Source of the DNA: UBA11373 sp046714175
GTDB taxonomy: Bacteria; Actinomycetota; Acidimicrobiia; Spongiisociales; UBA11373
Reading direction: 5' to 3'
Assembly: GCA_046714175.1 (NCBI GenBank)
Contig: JBKKBI010000056.1
Location: forward strand, 1-7,141
Length of the DNA stretch: 7,141 nucleotides
Shown: in pieces, positions 1-7,122 of the stretch
Position numbering within the stretch: the first letter of the stretch is position 1
Layout: every line of letters starts with the position of its first letter
Program-made: the position numbers and the translations under genes
Notes under the pieces: model-generated
What the model was told of the DNA's origin: nothing
What the model saw: only the letters and a program-made list of their open reading frames with translations
The model's database searches: none

Positions 1-65
1 CTGGCGTTAAACCACCCCCCCCCCCCCCCCCCAACACCGGGCCGCCCCCCCCCCCGGGGCCCCCC
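1..65. other. C-homopolymer low-complexity window end
   Basis: An 18-base C run (15-32), an 11-base C run (45-55) and a 6-base C run (60-65) make up most of this stretch. No coding signal is visible. Homopolymers this long are rare in natural bacterial DNA. They lie just beyond a strong GC hairpin, where polymerase slippage or low-quality base calls are common. I read this as probable sequence or assembly noise rather than a biological repeat. Confidence 0.6.
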
Positions 66-78
66 ACTCGATGGGGGG
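60..78 (-). terminator. GC hairpin after the 88-777 gene, possible terminator
   Basis: Six C (60-65) face six G (73-78), extended by an A66-T72 pair, with a five-base CTCGA loop. The structure begins about nine bases after the TGA stop of the minus-strand gene at 88-777, which is the usual place for an intrinsic terminator. No U tract follows on the minus strand, and the adjoining sequence is suspect, so it may be a U-less terminator or may partly be artefact. Confidence 0.3.
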
Positions 79-87
79 ACCGGAGTG

Positions 88-777
88 TCAGGCTGTCGCG
101 GCCGGCTTGTCGGGGCGAGAGGCCCACACCAAGCCCAGACCGGTGAGAAGCAGGGTGCCTCCCAGCGCGGCGAACAGAGCGGCGAGACCCAGGGCCAACT
201 GCAGCGTGTAGGCCGTCGTGGTCCCCACGCCGAGCTGCGCGGTCAAACCGAAGGCCAGGGGCGACCAGGCCTGCGAGCGGGCAGGGCCCTCGATCGGATG
301 CTGACGATCGAACTCGCTGTAGTAGCGGCCGTCCACCGCGAACTCGTACTCACCGGCGGGGAAGGTCTCGCCCTCTCCGATGGTGCCGTCCTTGTTGACG
401 TCGTACTCAATGTCGTCAGTAAGCACGATCGTCTGCGTGCCGTTGAGGGTGTGGTAGTAGATGGTTGCCATCTGGTACATGTATTCGGTGGCGGTGTCCA
501 CAATCGGGTCGTTGGGATCGAGATCGGCACCGTTGATGGTGAAGTCCCAGTCTTCGGTGAGCAGCGCCTTGATGGCATCGGCACCCTCAGTGGTGCCACG
601 ATCGATCAGTTGCCCATCTTCGTTGTAGGTGAGCACCACGTTCTGTTCCGAGCTGAAGGCGTCGAGAGCGCTGTAGCCCTCCTGCGTCTTCATGTAGGCG
701 ACTCCCGCCACCACGAAGAACAAGACGCCGATCACAGCCAGGACGTACCCGACGGTGCGAAGCCGATTCGATCTCAT
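88..777 (-). CDS. Two-TM membrane protein, actinobacterial 'LigA'-misnamed family
   Basis: A 229-aa protein of unknown function. TM1 is at about residues 9-29, followed by an extracytoplasmic domain of about 160 residues, and TM2 is at about 192-218 with a short tail. The C-terminal half, with the pattern GRYYSEFDRQHP then a helix and TM2, resembles actinobacterial membrane proteins often labelled 'aromatic ring-opening dioxygenase LigA'. That label is a naming error in the family, and nothing here suggests a dioxygenase. Residues 126-137 (DVNKDGTIGEGE) fit the EF-hand loop pattern DxNxDGxIxxxE, so Ca2+ binding outside the cell is possible. I chose the ATG at 777 because GGAAGG lies seven bases upstream and TM1 follows directly. 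A start at 906 would add 43 residues of unlikely composition. Its own promoter probably lies in the 135-bp gap upstream. The gene is clearly real; its role is unknown. Confidence 0.85.
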   Translation of the reverse strand: MRSNRLRTVGYVLAVIGVLFFVVAGVAYMKTQEGYSALDAFSSEQNVVLTYNEDGQLIDRGTTEGADAIKALLTEDWDFTINGADLDPNDPIVDTATEYMYQMATIYYHTLNGTQTIVLTDDIEYDVNKDGTIGEGETFPAGEYEFAVDGRYYSEFDRQHPIEGPARSQAWSPLAFGLTAQLGVGTTTAYTLQLALGLAALFAALGGTLLLTGLGLVWASRPDKPAATA

Positions 778-839
778 TTCGTTCCCTTCCAGGGTTCTGC
801 AATCCCAACGGTGACGTTCACAAAGGGAATCATCTCCAT
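774..839 (-). CDS. Possible 21-aa leader ORF overlapping the next start
   Basis: An ATG at 839 opens a 21-codon frame beginning MEMIPFVNV and ending PWKGTK. Its TGA overlaps the ATG of the 88-777 gene in an ATGA arrangement, which is typical of translational coupling. The Shine-Dalgarno sequence of the larger gene lies inside it. There is no clear Shine-Dalgarno of its own, and a frame this short arises easily by chance. It is a candidate leader peptide only. Confidence 0.15.
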   Translation of the reverse strand: MEMIPFVNVTVGIAEPWKGTK

Positions 840-880
840 GATGCCTGCGGCCTGCCACTACCAATGGCCCCAATCGCAAA

Positions 881-894
881 GGGTCTAATGGCCC
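881..894. promoter_or_regulatory. Imperfect inverted repeat GGGTC-TAAT-GGCCC (site A)
   Basis: This palindrome-like site lies 104 bases upstream of the start of the 88-777 gene. It has the same half-sites (GGGTC and GGCCC, four-base spacer) as the elements at 1385-1399 and 2926-2939. The layout resembles DosR/DevR boxes of actinobacteria (GGGAC-N4-GTCCC). A second AATGGCCC half-site lies at 863-870, 24 bases from the one at 887-894. The loose pattern also occurs by chance once inside coding sequence (112-125), so the motif alone is weak evidence. Confidence 0.35.
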
Positions 895-912
895 TCCGCG
901 CCTCACCGCTTG

Positions 913-1350
913 TCAGGGGGTCAGGATGCCGATCACACGATCTACGAAGTCCTTGACCGAAGCCTCGGCAAGGCGGCTGAGGAGAGCCCGGTCGAGGATT
1001 CGGCCGACCGATCCCAGTGGCGGCTGGTAGTTGCCCTCAAATCGGACCTGGGTCAGGAATTTGCCCATGTCCGCCACGGTGAGCTGGGCCTCCATGCGGG
1101 GGAACAGGCCCGGGGTCCCGGTGGCCCACCACTCCAGTGGAAGCGTGGTCGCACTCGAACCTCGCAGCGGAGTACCCAGGTCGAGCAGAACGGTCTTGGC
1201 CACCCCCCCGCCGCCGATCCTGACCAAAAGGCCCTCCCCGAGTCGATAGGCCGAGTCGGCGCTGACGGCGAGCGAATCGCCGAGGGCGAGCAGGTCGGCC
1301 TCGACCGCGGAAAAGGGACGAGGCACCATCCCGTAGTACTGAACGAACAT
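913..1350 (-). CDS. SRPBCC-like conserved hypothetical protein
   Basis: A 145-aa soluble protein with no signal peptide or TM segment. It reads as a START/SRPBCC (Bet v1-like) fold. A strand-rich middle runs from about residue 42 to 108 (including VLLDLGTPLRG, TTLPLEWWATG and LFPRMEAQLTV). The NYQPPLGSVGRILDRALL segment and a long amphipathic C-terminal helix (about 116-141) follow, as in related hypothetical actinobacterial proteins. SRPBCC domains bind hydrophobic ligands in a central cavity; no ligand can be named. An in-frame stop at 1360-1362 limits the N-terminus, so the ATG at 1350 is the most upstream start. Its Shine-Dalgarno is poor (GGGGTGA, about nine bases away), and the internal ATG at 1329 (MVPRPF) is a possible alternative. 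It follows the multicopper oxidase gene after 86 bp. Confidence 0.75.
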   Translation of the reverse strand: MFVQYYGMVPRPFSAVEADLLALGDSLAVSADSAYRLGEGLLVRIGGGGVAKTVLLDLGTPLRGSSATTLPLEWWATGTPGLFPRMEAQLTVADMGKFLTQVRFEGNYQPPLGSVGRILDRALLSRLAEASVKDFVDRVIGILTP

Positions 1351-1378
1351 TTGTTGAGTTCACCCCGCCAGCGGCCCT

Positions 1379-1398
1379 CCGGATAGGGCCGAATGACC
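1379..1398. promoter_or_regulatory. 20-bp repeated element, copy B, upstream of the SRPBCC gene
   Basis: CCGGATAGGGCCGAATGACC matches 2919-2938 at 19 of 20 positions, including 16 identical consecutive bases. It lies 29-48 bases upstream of the ATG at 1350. It contains a GGGCC-GAAT-GACC(A) near-palindrome like DosR/DevR boxes and two CCGRAT units ten bases apart, about one helical turn. It overlaps a hairpin with a seven-base stem (1372-1378 with 1385-1391, loop 1379-1384). That hairpin has no U tract, so an operator is preferred over a terminator. Confidence 0.45.
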
Positions 1399-1436
1399 AC
1401 CGAACGGCGCGATGGGGTCCCAAGTCAGCGGGCCGG

Positions 1437-2837
1437 TCAGCCTTCCTGGGCGATGACCGCGGTCACCATGCCGAACATGCCCTCCTCCGACTCGACATGA
1501 GTGAGAATGTGACAGTGCCACACCCACGCGCCCGGGTCGGTGGCGCGGAACAGCACCGAGTACCGCTCTCCCGGGGCAACGTTGAGCGTGTCGGCCCAGT
1601 ATGGGGACTCCAGGGGCACCCCATCCTTGGCGACCACCAGTCCGAAAAACTGGTGTTGGTGCATCGGATGGATCTGCAGGCCCTCATTGAAATAGTGCAC
1701 GAGGTACCAATCCCCCACCTGGAACACATACGGATCGGTCGCGGGAAACGACTTGCCGTTCAGTGAGTATCCGATCACCCCGGCGTCGTTGAGCACCATT
1801 GGGATCTCGCCGGCCAATTCCAGGTCGGCCGGGATCGCCGTGCCTGACACCTCGCGACCCAAGGGAAGCTCGACATCGCCGACGAAGAACACGCCGAATA
1901 GCCCGTTGGGCACCTGCATCTGGGCGTGGTGATGGGCGTGGTACATCGCTACCGCGGTGTTCTCGGCAGTGAACTCGTAGGTGTAGGTCTCACCAGGTTC
2001 GATCAGAGGCTGGGTCAACGGGGCGACGCCATCCATGCCGTTGGGCAGACCGACCCCGTGGAAATGGACGTCGGTGCCCATGGGCAGCTCGTTGGTGACA
2101 TGGACCCGCACCCGATCTCCCTCATCGAGCCGGAGCATGGGACCGGGAACCTGACCGTTGTATGCCCAGGCTTGGACGATCTTGCCCGGGGCCACCTCCC
2201 AATCGATGATCGAGGCGGTGAGATCGAATTCCTTGGCGCCGTCGGCCGCGATACGGGGCTCGAGAAGCTGGTTGCCTCTGCCCGCGGTGGCGGCGGGATA
2301 TGCCAGGATCGAGGCGGTCATGGCATCGGACATCGCCTGGTAGTCGGGCTCCTCGTGGCCGGTGCCGGGAGAGCCTGCCGCGGCATCCACCACGAGGTTC
2401 CCCACCATGCCGGCCTCGCGGTGCCCGGGAATGGAACAGAACACGACATAGTTGCCCGCCAAAAGGCCGGACACCGACCACCGGGTAGCCTCGGCGGGGG
2501 CGACATCGGGTGAACCGGTAACTCCCTCGATGGTGAAGTTGTGCACGGTGGCGCCGCGGTTCTCGATCTGAAAGGCCGCAGTGCCTGGTTTGGTCTCGAG
2601 ATGGCCGGAGATGGAGAAGTCCGCCAGCGTGATCGTGTGTACCTCGGCAGTTGCGGAACCAAGAGCGGCCTCCGCCGCCCTCAGATCGGAGCGCAGTGTG
2701 GCCACCTGGTCACGCACCTCGCCGAGCTCGCGGTCCATGGCGGTGAAATCTTCCTCGGGAACGCCAGCGACGCTGTAACAAGCGGTCACCGTCAGCGCCG
2801 CTGCCGCCACCACCAAAAAGCCGCTCCGGATACGCAT
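1437..2837 (-). CDS. Lipoprotein cupredoxin / two-domain multicopper oxidase fusion
   Basis: A 466-aa secreted copper oxidase. A signal peptide ends in lipobox VTAC (C20), so it should be lipid-anchored on the outer face of the membrane. Residues 32-62 form a short heptad-like helix. Residues 66-152 are a plastocyanin-like cupredoxin with a full type-1 copper set: H99, C134, H139, M144. Residues 205-466 hold two further cupredoxin domains. Four HxH motifs for the trinuclear cluster are H258/H260, H300/H302, H393/H395 and H441/H443. Type-1 ligands H390, C442 and H447 are only in the last domain, with M454 or M457 as possible axial ligand. The middle domain has Ala instead of Cys between H300 and H302. 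This is the type-B two-domain layout of small laccase-like oxidases, which work as trimers. Nitrite reductase NirK is unlikely because its cluster layout differs. The substrate is unknown: phenols, Cu(I) or other metals are possible. The ATG at 2837 has GAAGGGA upstream. Confidence 0.92.
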   Translation of the reverse strand: MRIRSGFLVVAAAALTVTACYSVAGVPEEDFTAMDRELGEVRDQVATLRSDLRAAEAALGSATAEVHTITLADFSISGHLETKPGTAAFQIENRGATVHNFTIEGVTGSPDVAPAEATRWSVSGLLAGNYVVFCSIPGHREAGMVGNLVVDAAAGSPGTGHEEPDYQAMSDAMTASILAYPAATAGRGNQLLEPRIAADGAKEFDLTASIIDWEVAPGKIVQAWAYNGQVPGPMLRLDEGDRVRVHVTNELPMGTDVHFHGVGLPNGMDGVAPLTQPLIEPGETYTYEFTAENTAVAMYHAHHHAQMQVPNGLFGVFFVGDVELPLGREVSGTAIPADLELAGEIPMVLNDAGVIGYSLNGKSFPATDPYVFQVGDWYLVHYFNEGLQIHPMHQHQFFGLVVAKDGVPLESPYWADTLNVAPGERYSVLFRATDPGAWVWHCHILTHVESEEGMFGMVTAVIAQEG

Positions 2838-2918
2838 CTCTCATGTCCCTTCGTGGTTGCCCTTCGATTCCACGGCGTGGAGTCGGAACTCATGAAGTCT
2901 GGACAACCACAGGGCGAC

Positions 2919-2938
2919 CCGAATAGGGCCGAATGACC
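2919..2938. promoter_or_regulatory. 20-bp repeated element, copy C, upstream of the oxidase gene
   Basis: CCGAATAGGGCCGAATGACC lies 82-101 bases upstream of the oxidase ATG and begins four bases after the hppA stop codon. It differs from copy B (1379-1398) at one position. With the next C it forms GGGCC-GAAT-GACCC, two five-base half-sites around a four-base spacer, close to DosR/DevR boxes. Its position next to the hppA stop means a role at the hppA 3' end cannot be excluded, but no hairpin with a U tract is present. Confidence 0.45.
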
Positions 2939-2942
2939 CCGA

Positions 2943-5225
<2,283 letters not shown>

Positions 5226-5231
5226 CCCGCT

Positions 5232-5236
5232 ACCTC
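5232..5236 (-). promoter_or_regulatory. Shine-Dalgarno GAGGT that fixes the hppA TTG start
   Basis: On the minus strand GAGGT stands six bases before TTG 5225. With the in-frame TGA slightly further upstream it decides the start of hppA. Confidence 0.75.
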
Positions 5237-5325
5237 GCCTTCAGGTGCTCCGGCGCCCTACTTCCGGGGCGCGCCGACCGGCAGGGTAGACGACGCCAAC
5301 CCCCGTTCCAGCGCTGACAGCGACG

Positions 5326-5766
5326 TCAGGCGCCGGGACGGACCAGGTCGAGAAAGGTGGCGATCAGAGCGAACAGAGACTCGGGGGCGTCAGCGGCGTC
5401 GATGGTGGTGACCAGGTGAGTCTGCCCGCCCCGGGTGATTGTGACCTCGTAGATGAAGCGGTCGCAACACAGGTCGTCGGGGAGGTAGTCGTCGTCGAGA
5501 TCGAAGAAGCCGGCGGCCGTCACCGCGGCGTCGAGGCGCTCCATGTCGGTGGCGCGCAACTGCCCGAGATAGCCATCTGGGCCGAGGACCGTGCCGTCGG
5601 GTGCGATGACCCACGTCTCGTCGCGGCCCTCCAGCCCACCAGAGAGATGAATGGTCCCGGAGGCGGAGGCGACAACGGTGGTGGTGGTGCCCCCACCGGA
5701 GTCATCGGAGCCACAAGCGGAGAGAAGCAAGCCAGTCACGGCGAATAAGGCGGCGACGCGGGTCAT
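5326..5766 (-). CDS. Small lipoprotein with emfourin-like (protease inhibitor) domain
   Basis: A 146-aa lipoprotein. The signal peptide ends in lipobox LSAC (C18), followed by a Ser/Gly/Thr linker to about residue 36. The rest is one compact domain: IHLSGGLEGR at the start, a helix with MERLDAAVTAAGFFDL (75-90), then CCDRFIYEVTITRGG (100-114) and a C-terminal helix. The order SGG..., AGFFDL, DRF.Y.V....G and a late APESL helix resembles proteins annotated as 'protealysin inhibitor emfourin', which block M4-family metalloproteases. The likeness is from memory of the family, not a search. The Cys pair at 100-101 is noteworthy. The start at 5766 is set by the signal peptide. There is no visible Shine-Dalgarno, so the message may be leaderless. 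Longer frames upstream overlap the next gene and have no signal. It lies 134 bp downstream of an HExxH membrane protein, a plausible partner. The gene is secure; the function is tentative. Confidence 0.8.
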   Translation of the reverse strand: MTRVAALFAVTGLLLSACGSDDSGGGTTTTVVASASGTIHLSGGLEGRDETWVIAPDGTVLGPDGYLGQLRATDMERLDAAVTAAGFFDLDDDYLPDDLCCDRFIYEVTITRGGQTHLVTTIDAADAPESLFALIATFLDLVRPGA

Positions 5767-5900
5767 GGGAGTGGGACGGCGGAGGCCGTGGCGAAGGTTC
5801 CGAGGAGCTTCCAGCCCGAGCTCCCCGCGGCGGTTGGCGACGCAGCGGACCCGGTGCCACCCTTGACGACTCCCCTTCCCCTTCGGTCGCCCATCGCGGC

Positions 5901-6620
5901 CTACTTCTTGTCGTCCCACTTGAACGACCCCCACTTCAATGCTGGATGCGCGCTGTTCGTGTCCCAGCGGCGGTCGTTGCGGTAGGCCCAGTACTCGAAG
6001 GGGTTGTCGTAATAGGCGGCGGTTTCCACCAGCTTGCCGATCCGGACCTTGTGCACCCGGCGGCGCCGGGACGTGAGTCCGTACACCAATCCCACGATGC
6101 CGCCGAGGATCCCCCACACGACATAGACGAGCGGATGGATCGGCCCGAACCAGCGCTGTTGCCAGACGTGAAGCCCTTCGTGCCTCTCGATGAGGCTGCG
6201 ATGATTCTCCAGTGCATCGCCGCGGCCGCACGCCGCGTTGCTGATCACCGGTCCCTGGGTGTTGGCAAAGCCTCGCTTCAGCGCAAACCCGGCGGCGAAG
6301 ACGTGCCGGTTCTGGCGGGCACTGAACTCGGGGCTATATCCGCTGTTGCGCTTCATCAGATTCACCAGGTTCACCACCACCCCGAAGGTGGTACTGACCA
6401 GGGCCCACGAGGAGTCGAGGACGAATGCCAACGGTCCCCCGGGCGTTTTCCAGGCGTAGATGCCGCGGGCGCCACCAAACAGCCCGTTGAGCGCCGCGGG
6501 CACCGCCCCGGCGGCGGCAAAGTCGGCAGTGCCGGTGAGCGCCTCCAATCCGATATAGGCGATGGCCCCTCCGGCCCCGCCGGCGACGACGGCTTCGATC
6601 CCACGCGTCACACTCTTCAT
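5901..6620 (-). CDS. Multi-pass membrane protein with HExxH motif, putative metallopeptidase
   Basis: A 239-aa membrane protein of unknown function. Hydrophobic segments lie at about 10-28, 36-55, 62-88 and 160-182. HEGLH at 147-151, just before the last TM segment, fits the HExxH zinc-binding and catalytic motif of metallopeptidases. E199 in LVETAAYYDNPFEYWAY (a strikingly aromatic conserved-looking stretch) or E209 could be the third zinc ligand, as in gluzincins. A basic RRRR run at 185-188 after the last TM suggests that side is cytoplasmic. Related hypothetical proteins carry the same 'HE-LHVWQ-R-FGP' and 'AAYYDNPFEYWAY' signatures, but I know of no tested member. I chose the ATG at 6620; the TTG at 6662 would add 14 polar residues. 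No clear Shine-Dalgarno is seen at either start. It is divergent from the ABC gene and 134 bp upstream of the emfourin-like lipoprotein. Confidence 0.82.
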   Translation of the reverse strand: MKSVTRGIEAVVAGGAGGAIAYIGLEALTGTADFAAAGAVPAALNGLFGGARGIYAWKTPGGPLAFVLDSSWALVSTTFGVVVNLVNLMKRNSGYSPEFSARQNRHVFAAGFALKRGFANTQGPVISNAACGRGDALENHRSLIERHEGLHVWQQRWFGPIHPLVYVVWGILGGIVGLVYGLTSRRRRVHKVRIGKLVETAAYYDNPFEYWAYRNDRRWDTNSAHPALKWGSFKWDDKK

Positions 6621-6644
6621 GCGGCGACGGTAGTAGCCAGTAGT

Positions 6645-6664
6645 GCTTGGCGATTGACCCAAGC
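6645..6664. repeat. Inverted repeat GCTTGG-N8-CCAAGC in the divergent region
   Basis: Perfect six-base arms flank an eight-base spacer, 25-44 bases upstream of the ATG at 6620. No T tract follows. Its position between divergent genes suits an operator for a dimeric regulator, but a repeat this size can occur by chance. The rest of the 211-bp divergent gap holds no gene that I can see. Confidence 0.3.
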
Positions 6665-6792
6665 GATGAGCGCTCCACCGTCTTCACCTCCGTAGTCGGG
6701 GAAGTCGTCACGGGTGGCGCGTACTCGCTAACGCGTCAACCGCGGTGGCGATCTCTCGCTGGAAGCTGGCAGGCGACAGCTTGTTATTCTCC

Positions 6793-6804
6793 CGGCTTCG
6801 GCCG
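6793..6804 (+). other. UUCG tetraloop hairpin in the ABC gene leader
   Basis: CGGC-TTCG-GCCG forms a four-pair stem closed by C-G around UUCG, the exceptionally stable tetraloop type. It ends 27 bases before the TTG start of the ABC gene, so it would sit in the 5' leader if the transcript begins near or before 6790. A TATTCT hexamer at 6785-6790 could be a -10 element, but no good -35 is seen, and a start just after it would cut into the hairpin. Confidence 0.3.
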
Positions 6805-6820
6805 CGGAATCCTCCGGGCG

Positions 6821-6826
6821 AAGGAG
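6821..6826 (+). promoter_or_regulatory. Shine-Dalgarno AAGGAG for the ABC ATPase TTG start
   Basis: AAGGAG stands five bases before TTG 6832. This sets the start of the ABC gene there rather than at the in-frame GTG at 6745, which lies 87 bases upstream and would add residues unlike any ABC protein. Confidence 0.75.
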
Positions 6827-6831
6827 CACCA

Positions 6832-7122
6832 TTGGCCAACGCCATCGAGACGCGGGGAATCGTCAAGCGCTACGGCAAACTCACCGCGCTGGCCGGACTC
6901 GACCTCGCCGCGCCCGAAGGCACGGTGCTCGGACTGCTCGGCCCCAACGGCGCCGGAAAGACCACCGCCGTCTCGATTCTGACCACGCTGCTCGAACCCG
7001 ACGAGGGGGAGGCAACCGTGGCCGGATCACCCATGCGGCCCGCGACCTCTTCGGCAACCTCCCGGCTGGGATCCCCGAACCCACCGTGTGGCCGTTGCGC
7101 AACGCCGCTCTGTACACCCTGA
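6832..7122 (+). CDS. ABC-2 exporter ATPase, N-terminal fragment with broken 3' part
   Basis: Residues 1-65 are a standard DrrA/CcmA-type ABC ATPase start: IETRGIVKRYGKLTALAGLDL, then Walker A GPNGAGKTT at 37-45, then LEPDEGEATVAG at 54-65. The expected Q-loop, signature and Walker B never appear. After about 7026 the frame gives a Ser/Pro/Arg-rich run with no ABC character and stops at 7122 (96 codons in total). Family members are about 240-330 aa. In the neighbouring frame the same bases read as an ABC-2 permease end, so the gene is cut by a join at about 7020-7030. Such ATPases pair with a membrane permease to export drugs, lipids or other substrates; this substrate is unknown. The TTG start is fixed by AAGGAG. 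Whether the loss is biological or an assembly or amplification artefact cannot be told from the sequence. Confidence 0.85.
   Translation: MANAIETRGIVKRYGKLTALAGLDLAAPEGTVLGLLGPNGAGKTTAVSILTTLLEPDEGEATVAGSPMRPATSSATSRLGSPNPPCGRCATPLCTP

Noticed and set aside
1..65. Natural microsatellite or CRISPR-like repeat
   Set aside because: There is no repeat-spacer structure; it is only C homopolymers, best explained as noise.
112..125. Another GGGNC-N4-GNCCC match
   Set aside because: It lies within the coding end of the 88-777 gene and lacks the conserved flanks. It was kept only as a measure of chance occurrence.
829..842. ATCAT-CTCC-ATGAT inverted repeat upstream of the 88-777 gene
   Set aside because: Five-base arms are short enough to arise by chance and nothing else supports an operator.
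85..888. Long open frame on the plus strand, 267 codons
   Set aside because: It is antisense to the two-TM protein gene, has Gly/Arg/Val-rich translation without family features, and no Shine-Dalgarno. It is a shadow of high-GC codon use.
778..906. N-terminal extension of the 88-777 gene to 906
   Set aside because: The extra 43 residues are Arg/His-rich and would put TM1 and its Shine-Dalgarno inside the protein. The ATG at 777 has a good ribosome site.
1437..2837. Reading the oxidase as copper nitrite reductase NirK
   Set aside because: NirK has its type-1 site in the first domain and a lone type-2 copper. This protein has four HxH motifs and a type-1 set in the last domain.
5326..6231. 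301-codon version of the emfourin-like gene
   Set aside because: The first 155 codons overlap the HExxH gene in another frame and are Arg-rich nonsense. The signal peptide with lipobox begins at 5766.
6745..6831. Upstream GTG start for the ABC ATPase
   Set aside because: The added 29 residues do not resemble ABC proteins, while TTG 6832 has AAGGAG at five bases.
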